A stretch of DNA of 64,000 bases, taken from assembly GCA_964595625.1 (NCBI GenBank), contig CAZQQU010000003.1:124001-188000 (forward strand), written 5' to 3'. This stretch comes from CAZQQU01 sp964595625. GTDB lineage: Bacteria > Bacteroidota > Bacteroidia > Flavobacteriales > Flavobacteriaceae. The notes beneath the pieces were generated by a model, which was not told the origin of the DNA, did no database searches, and saw only the letters and a list, made by a program, of their open reading frames with translations. Made by a program: the position numbers and the translations under genes. The stretch's first letter is position 1; every line of letters begins with the position of its first letter. This document shows, piece after piece, positions 14,578-22,726 of the stretch.

Positions 14578-16770
14578 TTACTCTTCTTTTTTTCCAACTA
14601 AGGTAAAATCTAAGTGTTTTTTAATCAAATCTGCATTTTTTACCCGCACATAAACCTCATCACCCAATTGGTAGGTGTTGTGAGTACGGCTCCCTACCAA
14701 AGCGTATTCTTCTTTTTCAAATACATAATGATCATCTTTTAAATCACGCACCGAAACCATACCTTCACATTTGTTTTCAATGATTTCTACATAAATACCC
14801 CACTCGGTGACGCCGGAAATTACTCCCAAAAATTGTTCCTTCTGGTGATCAATCATAAACTTGATTTGCATGTATTTGATACTATCTCGCTCAGCATTGG
14901 CAGCTAAATTTTCCATATCACTGCAGTGGTGACACTTTTCTTGATATTCTTCTTCACCAACCGAGGATTTTCCGTCCAAATAATGCTGTAGCAAGCGGTG
15001 TACCAGGATATCCGGATAGCGTCTGATGGGAGAAGTAAAATGGGTGTAGTAATCAAAAGCCAATCCATAATGTCCAATATTTTGGGTGGCATATTCGGCT
15101 TTACTCATACTTCGAATGGCGAGAGTATCAATCAAATTTTGTTCTTTTTTACCCTTTACTTCTTGTAATAATCGATTCAGAGATTGGTTGGTACTTTTTC
15201 GACCTGTGCGACTCATGGAATATCCAAATCGTTTGATTATGGTTTGTAACGAAGCTAATTTTTCTTCATCAGGCTCGTCATGAACCCGATAAACAAAAGT
15301 CTTCTTGGGAGTTTGTTTGCCAATAAACTCAGCTACTTTTCGATTGGCTAAGAGCATAAACTCTTCTATCAAATGGTTGGAGTCTTTACTTTCTTTAAAA
15401 TATACACCAATAGGATTGTTTTGTTCATCTAACTTAAACTTGACTTCAATTTTATCAAACGAAATAGCTCCATGGTGCATACGTTGACTTCGAAGTTTTT
15501 TAGCTAGTTTATCCATAGTCAAAACAGCTTCGGTAATCGAAGGGTCAACTGTATAAGTTTTTCCCGTAAGGGAAAGAGAAGCATCGATGGTGTTAGAGTC
15601 TGATTCTATCAGGTATTGTGCCTCTTCGTATGAAAATCGAGCATCACTATTGATAACGGTTCGACCAAACCATTGGTTTATAACCTGAGCTTGAGAGTTG
15701 ATTTCAAAAACTGCAGAAAAAGTATATTTTTCTTCGTGGGGTCGTAACGAACAAGCTTCGTTAGAGAGAATTTCAGGAAGCATAGGTACCACCCGATCTA
15801 CCAAATATACCGAAGTGGCTCGCTCATAAGCTTCCTCGTCTAATTGAGTACCCGGAACTACATAATGAGACACATCGGCGATATGAATACCGATTTCATA
15901 ATTTCCGTTTTGAAGTTTTTGAAAACTTAAGGCATCGTCAAAATCTTTAGCATCTGCGGGATCAATAGTAAAAGTGAGAACATCTCTAAAATCGCGTCTT
16001 TTTTGAATTTCTGTTTCCTGTATTCGAGTGTCTAATTGCTGTGCCTCTGCAGCTACCTCGTCGGGAAATTGATAAGGTAAACCGTATTGAGCTAAAATAG
16101 CATGCATTTCGGTCTGGTGTTCGCCTTGTTTTCCAAATACCTGTACTACTTTACCAATAGGTGAATCTGTGTGTTCAGGCCATTCTACCAAGGACACTAA
16201 TACTTTATCGTGGTTTTTAGCCGCGCCAATAAGGTCAATGGGAACGAAAAAGTCCGTGTACATTTTAGAATCCGCCACCGCTACAAAAGCAAAGTTTTTA
16301 TGCAGCTCAATAACTCCGACAAACTCGGTGCGTTTCCGTTGGACTACCTGAGTAATTTCACCTTCCAATCGGCCTTGTTTTCTACGCTTAAAAACATACA
16401 CTTCTACCTGATCGCCGTGAAAAGCCCGGTTTAAATTTTTACGGTTAATAAATATCTCTTCGTTTAATTCTTCTACCCAAACATAGCCCTGGGCGCGAGA
16501 AGAAATATCAATAACTCCCAGATGGTAATCCCTGCCTTTTTTTATTCGGAATTTTCCGCGCTCCACCTCTTCGATTTTGTCTTTGGCGTGTAAGTCATTT
16601 AATTTTTTGATGATTTGATTTCTACTATTGGCATCGTTAACCCCTAATTGAGCCGCAATTTGTTTGTAATTAAATAACTGAGTGGGGTTAAGTAATAGAA
16701 TCTTTAGAATAGATTCTGTAAGTTGAGAGAGGTTCTTTCTATTTTTTTTATCTTTTTTCTTCTTGGGCAT
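14578..16770 (-). CDS. rnr: Ribonuclease R
   Basis: 730 residues. A processive 3'-5' exoribonuclease that degrades structured RNA and takes part in ribosome quality control. Domains in order: an N-terminal helix-turn-helix-like region (about 15-60), cold-shock OB domains (about 70-220), the catalytic RNB domain with FTIDPADAKDFDDALSF (about 266-282) holding the metal-binding aspartates, IHIADVSHYV, and the HFTSPIRRYPDILVHRLL motif (about 585-602), then a C-terminal S1 domain (about 640-725). It is monocistronic with its own -7 box. A TTTCCCGTAAGGGAAA inverted repeat lies within the coding sequence at 15560-15575. Confidence 0.96.
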   Translation of the reverse strand: MPKKKKDKKNRKNLSQLTESILKILLLNPTQLFNYKQIAAQLGVNDANSRNQIIKKLNDLHAKDKIEEVERGKFRIKKGRDYHLGVIDISSRAQGYVWVEELNEEIFINRKNLNRAFHGDQVEVYVFKRRKQGRLEGEITQVVQRKRTEFVGVIELHKNFAFVAVADSKMYTDFFVPIDLIGAAKNHDKVLVSLVEWPEHTDSPIGKVVQVFGKQGEHQTEMHAILAQYGLPYQFPDEVAAEAQQLDTRIQETEIQKRRDFRDVLTFTIDPADAKDFDDALSFQKLQNGNYEIGIHIADVSHYVVPGTQLDEEAYERATSVYLVDRVVPMLPEILSNEACSLRPHEEKYTFSAVFEINSQAQVINQWFGRTVINSDARFSYEEAQYLIESDSNTIDASLSLTGKTYTVDPSITEAVLTMDKLAKKLRSQRMHHGAISFDKIEVKFKLDEQNNPIGVYFKESKDSNHLIEEFMLLANRKVAEFIGKQTPKKTFVYRVHDEPDEEKLASLQTIIKRFGYSMSRTGRKSTNQSLNRLLQEVKGKKEQNLIDTLAIRSMSKAEYATQNIGHYGLAFDYYTHFTSPIRRYPDILVHRLLQHYLDGKSSVGEEEYQEKCHHCSDMENLAANAERDSIKYMQIKFMIDHQKEQFLGVISGVTEWGIYVEIIENKCEGMVSVRDLKDDHYVFEKEEYALVGSRTHNTYQLGDEVYVRVKNADLIKKHLDFTLVGKKEE
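15560..15575. repeat. Inverted repeat TTTCCCGTAAGGGAAA inside rnr
   Basis: Same core (CCCGTAAGGG) as the intergenic copy at 6875-6888 and the copy in the ABC ATPase gene near 50157. It encodes LTGK in rnr. Confidence 0.5.
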
Positions 16771-16787
16771 ACGACATGGAATTGTAG

Positions 16788-16795
16788 CAAATGTA
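16788..16795 (-). promoter_or_regulatory. -7 box (TACATTTG) of rnr
   Basis: On the minus strand, 17 bases before the rnr ATG. No clear -33 box. Confidence 0.45.
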
Positions 16796-16894
16796 AGCTA
16801 TTAAATATAATATTTTTTCAGAATACTCTTTTTTATGAAAGAAATTAAATGTAGAAATAACTAATTTAGTGAAGGATACAACCTTTTATGTGAT

Positions 16895-16902
16895 TATTTT
16901 TG
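16895..16902 (+). promoter_or_regulatory. -7 box (TATTTTTG) of the DUF2007-like gene
   Basis: Exact TAnnTTTG match only 3 bases before the ATG at 16906, so the transcript would start almost at the start codon (leaderless or nearly so). It includes the possible TTG start at 16900, which argues for the ATG. Confidence 0.4.
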
Positions 16903-16905
16903 CTT

Positions 16906-17148
16906 ATGAAAGATTTTGAAGTAGTTGCCATTTTTATGTATGCGCACGAATATACCGTTTTACGGCATTTGTTAGAACAAGAAAATATACGCTATTTTTT
17001 TGAAAACGAAAACACCGCCTCCATCTTACCTTTAGACTCCATTGCTTTAGGAGGTATCCGTTTGAAAGTCCATAAACACGATGTAGAAAAAACCCGAAAG
17101 CTAATTGATCAACTCAATTCAAACAATACAGATTTGAGAATAGTGTAG
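16906..17148 (+). CDS. DUF2007-like small protein
   Basis: 80 residues from the ATG at 16906 (MKDFEVVAIFMYAHEYTVL). The pattern, beginning with a beta strand and the phrase about reading a pair of sequence positions (LLEQENIRYFFENENT) and ending GGIRLKVHKHDVEKTRKLI, fits the DUF2007 family of putative signal-transducing proteins, which have a ferredoxin-like fold; no biochemical role is known to me. No signal peptide or membrane segment. It lies between rnr (divergent) and the long AT-rich gap. Confidence 0.75.
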   Translation: MKDFEVVAIFMYAHEYTVLRHLLEQENIRYFFENENTASILPLDSIALGGIRLKVHKHDVEKTRKLIDQLNSNNTDLRIV

Positions 17149-17697
17149 TTTATAAACAAGTCAATTAATAATACTATTTAATTTAAAATTTAATTTAAAA
17201 TTTAATTTAAAAATATTGGATGATTATTAATGGGTGTTAATTATGCGTATATCTTTTGTCTTTTAAATTTGGAAATTAAATTATACTTAGTTGTGGATAG
17301 GTTATTAACACAATTTTAAGAGTTAAATCAATTGGAAAATAACTAGATACCAACAGTCATTAACAATGGTGAATAGCTATTAACAACAACTTATTTTTGG
17401 TAATATTAATTTAAAATTTAGTTAACAACTGGGAATTTATTCTTCATAAAATTCCAACATCTTCTTACAAATTAGAGTTGTTTTATTCGATTCAATTTTT
17501 CTATGTAATTTTTACTCATATATGCAAGGAATACTTATACATTTCGATAAAAACATATTAACAAAACAGGGTGTATACTAGTCGTTTTATTTTCAATGAA
17601 TTAAATAAAACAATTAACAAGGGCGTTTAAAGGCGTTTAAAATCGAGATTGATTTCTAATTTTATTACTTTTACCCTATTATTAAAAAATCAACCCT
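17149..17697. other. AT-rich non-coding gap, origin-like
   Basis: 549 bases with no credible gene. Seen directly: a perfect triple tandem repeat of ATTTAATTTAAA (17176-17211); one near-match to an inverted DnaA box (TGTGGATAG, 17292-17300; consensus TGTGGATAA); TTATTAACA (17302-17310), a 7/9 match to TTATCCACA; and further TTAACA elements on the same strand ending at 17365, 17385, 17427, 17563 and 17619. A local A/T-only repeat beside DnaA-like boxes is the usual plan of a bacterial oriC, but dnaA is not in the window and boxes are imperfect, so a large regulatory region for rpiB cannot be excluded. Confidence 0.4.
17176..17211. repeat. Triple tandem 12-mer ATTTAATTTAAA
   Basis: Three exact copies (17176-17187, 17188-17199, 17200-17211), all A/T. 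Behaves like a DNA unwinding element. A related AATTTAAAATTT stretch recurs near 17408. Confidence 0.85.
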
Positions 17698-18129
17698 ATG
17701 AAAATAGCTATAGGAAACGATCACGCTGGTACCGATTATAAATTTGCTATCATCGATTATTTACAATCTTGCAATATTGAAGTTATTAATCACGGCACAG
17801 ATTCAGAAAGTAGTGTGGATTACCCCGATTTTATCCATCCGGTGGCAAGAGATGTAGCTGCCGGTCGCGCAGATTTAGGAATTATACTTTGTGGTAGTGG
17901 AAATGGAGCCAATATGACTGCCAATAAACATGCAAAAATTCGTTCTGCTTTGTGTTGGAATAAAGAAATTACCGCTTTGGCAAAACAGCACAACAATGCA
18001 AATATATTGAGTATACCCGCACGTTTTGTTTCGCAACCTCAGGCTATTGACATGGTTAAGACTTTTTTAGAAACCCCCTTTGAAGGAGGGAGACACCAAA
18101 CCCGAATCGACAAAATACCCGGCAATTAA
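17698..18129 (+). CDS. rpiB: Ribose-5-phosphate isomerase B
   Basis: 143 residues, the normal size. RpiB interconverts ribulose-5-phosphate and ribose-5-phosphate in the pentose phosphate pathway. Motifs: MKIAIGNDHAGTDYK at the start, YPDFIHPVARDVAAG, and the active-site segment GIILCGSGNGANMTANK (about residues 61-77); here the usual catalytic cysteine is present as LCGSGNG. The end HQTRIDKIPG is typical. The rnhA gene starts 29 bases downstream, so they probably share a transcript driven from the AT-rich gap. Confidence 0.95.
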   Translation: MKIAIGNDHAGTDYKFAIIDYLQSCNIEVINHGTDSESSVDYPDFIHPVARDVAAGRADLGIILCGSGNGANMTANKHAKIRSALCWNKEITALAKQHNNANILSIPARFVSQPQAIDMVKTFLETPFEGGRHQTRIDKIPGN

Positions 18130-18158
18130 TCCAATAAAATCCTTTGTTGTAGCAATCC

Positions 18159-18797
18159 ATGGCAAAAAAAACCAAAAAGTACTACGTTGTTTGGTTTGGA
18201 AATCCTACCGGTATATTTGATACTTGGGAAGCTTGTAAAAAAGCCATTCAAGGTATACCCGGCGCGCAATACAAATCGTTTGCTACCTTAGAGGAAGCTA
18301 AAATGGCCTACCAACGAGAATACGCCGATTATCGAGGGATATCCACAAAAAAAAAATTACTCTCTCCGGAAGAACTAAAAAAAATAGGCGAACCCGATTT
18401 GTATTCGATTGCTGTGGATGCAGCATCTAGTGGTAATCCGGGAAAAATGGAATACCGAGGGGTAGACACTCAAACTGGGCAATTGCTCTTTCATCAAGGA
18501 CCCTTTGCCGAAGGCACCAACAATATTGGTGAATTTTTGGCAATTGTACATGGCTTGGCGTACTTAAAGAAAAAAAACAGTACCCGAGCTCTCTATACGG
18601 ATTCCAAAATTGCTATGGGTTGGGTGAAAGCCAAACAGTGCAAAACTAAATTGGTTAAAAATGTCAAAAACAAACCCTTGTTCGATTTGGTTACTAGAGC
18701 TGAAAACTGGTTAAAAACAAATACCTATACCAACAAAATTTTAAAATGGGAAACCCAGGCGTGGGGAGAAATTCCTGCAGATTTTGGGCGAAAATAA
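18159..18797 (+). CDS. rnhA: Ribonuclease HI with N-terminal viroplasmin (RNA-DNA hybrid-binding) domain
   Basis: 212 residues. N-terminal viroplasmin-like domain (about 3-50; KYYVVWFGNPTGIFDTW and YKSFATLEEAKMAY) followed by a type-1 RNase H domain (about 85-212). The four catalytic acids can be placed: VDAASSGNPG, GEFLAIVHG, TDSKIAMGW and the Asp in PADFGRK. It cuts RNA in RNA-DNA hybrids such as R-loops and Okazaki primers. This viroplasmin form is common in Bacteroidota and in eukaryotic RNase H1. Follows rpiB closely. Confidence 0.92.
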   Translation: MAKKTKKYYVVWFGNPTGIFDTWEACKKAIQGIPGAQYKSFATLEEAKMAYQREYADYRGISTKKKLLSPEELKKIGEPDLYSIAVDAASSGNPGKMEYRGVDTQTGQLLFHQGPFAEGTNNIGEFLAIVHGLAYLKKKNSTRALYTDSKIAMGWVKAKQCKTKLVKNVKNKPLFDLVTRAENWLKTNTYTNKILKWETQAWGEIPADFGRK

Positions 18798-18905
18798 GTT
18801 TTATTAACAAGGCTTAAGACTGGGCTGGTCTCACCTTTTTCCTACTTGAACATGATCCATATCGCATATATATATCCAGCTATTTCCTATTAAAAATTTT
18901 ACCCG

Positions 18906-18913
18906 TATATTTG
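18906..18913 (+). promoter_or_regulatory. -7 box (TATATTTG) of the PfkB-family gene
   Basis: Exact TAnnTTTG match 22 bases before the ATG; a TTTC 19 bases upstream of it (18883-18886) is one base off the TTTG -33 element. Confidence 0.5.
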
Positions 18914-18935
18914 CCTCCTACTTTAAACGTATGTC

Positions 18936-19862
18936 ATGAGCAGGTTGGTAATAGTCGGAACAGTAGCTTTTGACGCTATAGAAACCCCTTTCGGGAAAAC
19001 CGATAAAATCCTCGGCGGAGCTGCCACGTACATAGGTTTAGCAACTTCCTATTTTCATGTTGATGCAGCCCTTGTTTCGGTAGTTGGAAGCGATTTTCCA
19101 CAAGAATATTTAGACTTACTTAAAAGTAGAAATCTTGATATTTCAGCCTTGGAAGTGATCGAAAATGGTAAAACATTTTTCTGGAGTGGTCTCTACCAAA
19201 ACGATTTAAACAGTCGGATTACGCGAGAAACTCAGCTCAATGTATTAGCTGATTTTAAACCTCAAGTTCCTTCAGAGTATCGAGATGCTGAAATTCTCGT
19301 TTTGGGCAATCTTCACCCGGGTATCCAATTAGAAGTTATTCAGCAGATGTCGGTCAAGCCCGAATTGATTATACTGGATACTATGAATTTTTGGATGGAA
19401 CACACCTGGGATCAACTAATAGAGGTTATAGCCCAAGTGGATGTAATCACTATCAATGACGAAGAAGCCCGACAGTTGACCAAAGAGTATTCCTTGGTAG
19501 AAGCCGCTCGTAAAATTCAGGAGATGGGACCCCGTTTTGTGGTTATTAAAAAGGGAGAACACGGTGCTCTTTTATTTCATAAAGAACAAATATTCTTTGC
19601 TCCGGCGCTGCCTCTCAAAGAAGTTTTTGATCCCACCGGTGCCGGTGATACCTTTGCCGGAGGCTTTGCCGGATACTTAGCCAAATCAGAAAAATATACT
19701 TTTGAAAATATGAAGAATGCCGTAATTTATGGCTCCAATCTAGCTTCTTTTTGTGTAGAAAAATTTGGTACCGAGCGTATGCAGACACTTACCTCCAAGG
19801 AAGTACAACAGCGACTCTATCAGTTTAAGAATTTGACTCAATTTGAAATAGAACTTACATAA
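18936..19862 (+). CDS. PfkB-family sugar kinase
   Basis: 308 residues. Ribokinase-fold kinases phosphorylate sugars, nucleosides or related hydroxyl compounds. The N-terminal GGAATYIGLATSYF is the substrate-side GG motif and FDPTGAGDTFAGGFAGYLA (about 230-248) contains the catalytic Asp and anion hole. The exact substrate cannot be read from the sequence; adenosine-kinase-like or ribokinase-like activity is possible. Context, 19 bases before a PurF-like gene and after rpiB/rnhA, suggests ribose or purine-nucleotide metabolism. An ATG at 18931 is in another frame. Confidence 0.88.
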   Translation: MSRLVIVGTVAFDAIETPFGKTDKILGGAATYIGLATSYFHVDAALVSVVGSDFPQEYLDLLKSRNLDISALEVIENGKTFFWSGLYQNDLNSRITRETQLNVLADFKPQVPSEYRDAEILVLGNLHPGIQLEVIQQMSVKPELIILDTMNFWMEHTWDQLIEVIAQVDVITINDEEARQLTKEYSLVEAARKIQEMGPRFVVIKKGEHGALLFHKEQIFFAPALPLKEVFDPTGAGDTFAGGFAGYLAKSEKYTFENMKNAVIYGSNLASFCVEKFGTERMQTLTSKEVQQRLYQFKNLTQFEIELT

Positions 19863-19881
19863 TTAATTACAACTCACCTCC

Positions 19882-21780
19882 ATGAGTGATTCCATAAAAC
19901 ACGAATGTGGCATAGCAGTTATTCGATTGCTAAAACCTCTTGAATACTATCACCAAAAATATGGTACAGCCTTTTATGGGGTAAACAAAATGTACCTCAT
20001 GATGGAAAAACAGCACAACCGAGGCCAAGACGGTGCGGGTTTTGCCAGTATCAAATTTGACATTCCTCCTGGGTATCGATATATCAGCCGAAAAAGATCT
20101 AATGCGGCGATGCCTATACAAGATATCTTTAGCTATATCAATACCGAAATAAATCAGTATTTTTCGGAACACCCCGAGTACAAAGAGGATGTACAGGCAC
20201 AAAAATTACATATGCCTTTTATTGGGGAATTGCTTTTAGGACATGTAAGATATGGAACATTTGGCAAAAATAGTGTGGAGAGTGTACATCCCTTTTTGCG
20301 GCAAAACAATTGGATGCACCGCAATTTAATCTTAGCCGGCAATTTTAATATGACCAATACCACCGAGTTGTTTAACAGCTTAATCGAACTCGGGATGCAT
20401 CCTAAAGAAAAAGCGGATACCATCACGGTACTCGAGAAAATAGGGCATTTTTTAGACGACGCGGTTTTAAAACTTTATAAAAAGGCCAAAAACAAAGGCA
20501 TGTCTAAGGTGGAGGCTTCACCCTACATTGCCCATAAATTGAACCTGTTTAAAATACTTCGGAAATCGTCTAAAAACTGGGATGGTGGTTATACCATGGC
20601 CGGTTTGTTAGGTCATGGAGATTGCTTTGTACTTCGAGACCCTGCCGGAATTCGACCTGCTTTTTATTACCATGATGACGAGGTAGTAGTGGTAGCGTCT
20701 GAAAGGCCGGTTATCCAAACCGTATTTAATGTACCTGTAGAGTCGATTGCTGAATTGGATCCCGGTGCTGCTTTGGTAGTTAAAAAATCAGGCCAGTTTA
20801 AAATAGAGCAAATTATTGAGCCGCTGGAGAAAAAAGCCTGTTCTTTTGAACGGATTTATTTTTCTCGAGGAAGCGATGTGGATATTTATCAAGAACGAAA
20901 AACACTCGGTAAACTCATTATGCCTGATGTGTTAAAAGCTATTAATTACGACACGCAAAACACCGTGTTTTCCTACATACCCAATACCGCTGAAACTTCC
21001 TTTTTTGGAATGGTAGAAGCGGCTCAAGACGAACTCAACAAACAGAAGAACGATACCATTTTAAAAGAGCGTAAAACGCTCAATAAAGAACGGCTTGAAG
21101 AAATACTTTCCTACAAATTGCGAACTGAAAAAATTGCCGTAAAGGATGTAAAGTTGCGCACTTTTATTACTGAAGATAGTAGTCGGGACGATCTAGTAGC
21201 CCATGTTTATGATATTACTTACGGAGTGATCCGACCCGAAGACACCTTGGTAATTATAGACGATAGTATCGTTAGAGGCACCACTTTAAAGAAAAGTATT
21301 TTAAAAATTTTAGACCGCCTCCACCCCAAAAAAATTGTGGTGGTTTCCTCCGCACCCCAAATTCGATATCCCGATTGTTATGGCATTGATATGGCGCGTT
21401 TAGAAAACCTAATTGCTTTTGAGGCAGCGTTAGCATTGCTCCGAGAAAGTGGTAGAGAGCAACTTATTGAGGAGGTGTATCATAAGTGTAAAAATCAAGT
21501 ACAATTGGACGACCACGAAGTGGTTAATCATGTCAAGGAAATCTATGCACCTTTTACCGACGAGGAGATTGCAGATAAAATCTCCGAATTGCTCACTCCG
21601 GCAGATATGCGGGCCGAGGTAAAAATAATTTTCCAATCGGTTAAAAACCTTCATATCGCCTGTCCAAACCACACCGGGGATTGGTATTTTACAGGTAATT
21701 ACCCCACGCCTGGAGGGAATCGAGTGGTAAATCGGGCGTATATTAATTTTTTCGAAAAGAACGACGAACGACCTTACTAA
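19882..21780 (+). CDS. Amidophosphoribosyltransferase-like protein (PurF family)
   Basis: 632 residues, much longer than the usual 470-510. N-terminal class II glutamine amidotransferase domain: the nucleophile is Cys9 (HECGIAVIRL), so an 8-residue propeptide must be removed; RGQDGAGFASI and GHVRYGTFG follow. The C-terminal phosphoribosyltransferase domain contains the PRPP-binding VIIDDSIVRGTTLKKS (about 457-472). PurF makes phosphoribosylamine, the first step of purine synthesis. Many flavobacteria also have a standard purF, and the insertions and extended C-terminus here suggest a paralogue, so I leave the symbol empty. Confidence 0.85.
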   Translation: MSDSIKHECGIAVIRLLKPLEYYHQKYGTAFYGVNKMYLMMEKQHNRGQDGAGFASIKFDIPPGYRYISRKRSNAAMPIQDIFSYINTEINQYFSEHPEYKEDVQAQKLHMPFIGELLLGHVRYGTFGKNSVESVHPFLRQNNWMHRNLILAGNFNMTNTTELFNSLIELGMHPKEKADTITVLEKIGHFLDDAVLKLYKKAKNKGMSKVEASPYIAHKLNLFKILRKSSKNWDGGYTMAGLLGHGDCFVLRDPAGIRPAFYYHDDEVVVVASERPVIQTVFNVPVESIAELDPGAALVVKKSGQFKIEQIIEPLEKKACSFERIYFSRGSDVDIYQERKTLGKLIMPDVLKAINYDTQNTVFSYIPNTAETSFFGMVEAAQDELNKQKNDTILKERKTLNKERLEEILSYKLRTEKIAVKDVKLRTFITEDSSRDDLVAHVYDITYGVIRPEDTLVIIDDSIVRGTTLKKSILKILDRLHPKKIVVVSSAPQIRYPDCYGIDMARLENLIAFEAALALLRESGREQLIEEVYHKCKNQVQLDDHEVVNHVKEIYAPFTDEEIADKISELLTPADMRAEVKIIFQSVKNLHIACPNHTGDWYFTGNYPTPGGNRVVNRAYINFFEKNDERPY

Positions 21781-21784
21781 TCAA

Positions 21785-21817
21785 AAAAGCCGGATTTTTC
21801 AATCCGGCTTTTATTTA
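21785..21817. terminator. Bidirectional terminator between the purF-like gene and sod
   Basis: AAAAGCCGGATT (21785-21796) pairs perfectly with AATCCGGCTTTT (21801-21812); A-rich on the left and T-rich on the right, so it serves both convergent genes. Confidence 0.88.
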
Positions 21818-21833
21818 TTCAGTAAATGGGTTA

Positions 21834-22442
21834 TTATTTATTCTTTAAATACCTTGAACCTACTTCTTCCCAGTTTATTACATTAAAAAAAGCCTGAATA
21901 TAATCGGGTCTTCGGTTTTGATATTTTAAGTAATAAGCGTGTTCCCACACATCCAACCCGAGAATGGGAGTGCCTCCACAGCCGGTTTTTGGCATCAGAG
22001 GATTGTCTTGATTAGGAGTTGAACAAATCTCTAATTTTCCACCTGCGTGTACACAGAGCCAAGCCCATCCCGAACCAAAGCGAGAAGACGCTGCTGCAGA
22101 AAATTTTTCTTTAAAAGTATCAAAACTTCCAAAATAATCATCAATAGCTTTGGCTAGTTCTCCGCTAGGTTTGCCACCGCCATTCGGGCCGATAATTTCC
22201 CAAAATAAATTGTGATTGTAATACCCTCCCGCATTATTGCGTAAAGGCATATTGTCCATATCTAAGTTAATCAAGATGTTTTCGATTGTTTTTCCTTCAT
22301 GGTCAGTGCCTTCTATCGCTTTATTTAGGTTGGTTGTATAACCAGCGTGGTGTTTTCCGTGGTGGATTTCCATAGTTTGCGCATCAATGTGCGGCTCTAA
22401 TGCATCGGTTGCATATTTTAGTTTTGGTAATTCAAAAGCCAT
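21834..22442 (-). CDS. Iron/manganese superoxide dismutase
   Basis: 202 residues from the ATG at 22442 (MAFELPKLKYATDALEPHID); the longer frame to 22472 is rejected because a -7 box lies only 3 bases upstream of that ATG. Converts superoxide to hydrogen peroxide and oxygen. Metal ligands are recognisable: the His in MEIHHGKHHAGY, the His in NAGGYYNHNLFW, and the Asp and His in LDVWEHAYYLKY. The Fe- versus Mn-preference cannot be fixed by eye. Cytoplasmic (no signal peptide), monocistronic, shares a terminator with the purF-like gene. Confidence 0.95.
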   Translation of the reverse strand: MAFELPKLKYATDALEPHIDAQTMEIHHGKHHAGYTTNLNKAIEGTDHEGKTIENILINLDMDNMPLRNNAGGYYNHNLFWEIIGPNGGGKPSGELAKAIDDYFGSFDTFKEKFSAAASSRFGSGWAWLCVHAGGKLEICSTPNQDNPLMPKTGCGGTPILGLDVWEHAYYLKYQNRRPDYIQAFFNVINWEEVGSRYLKNK

Positions 22443-22475
22443 ATCATTAATAAATTTTAAGTTAATACTCATTCC

Positions 22476-22483
22476 TCAAATTT
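22476..22483 (-). promoter_or_regulatory. -7 box (TAAATTTG) of sod
   Basis: TAAATTTG on the minus strand, about 33 bases before the ATG at 22442. It supports the shorter start. No clear -33 box. Confidence 0.45.
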
Positions 22484-22628
22484 ACAAAATAATCTCGACT
22501 ATGTGGCTCTTTTAACCAAATTTTCAATTTTTTTAACCTTAGTATTAACAGGGTATCGAAGATTGATACGGGCATTAATCCCAATTGGATTTCATAATTT
22601 ATTGAAACTTAACAACTACAAATGCGAC

Positions 22629-22636
22629 TATTTTTG
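22629..22636 (+). promoter_or_regulatory. -7 box (TATTTTTG) upstream of addA-like gene
   Basis: Exact consensus match 90 bases before the ATG; a TTG 24 bases upstream is slightly too far for a standard -33 element. Confidence 0.35.
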
Positions 22637-22726
22637 TAATTTTCAGACCGGCTTCGATTAGCGTGATTTTGGTAAAAATGGAATTCATAGAAATGCTGAG
22701 ATAAGCCGAAAAAAACAAGTGTCTCG

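Noticed and set aside
17176..17211. Tandem repeat as a CRISPR array
   Set aside because: Units are 12 bases, directly adjacent without spacers, and only A/T. No cas genes nearby.
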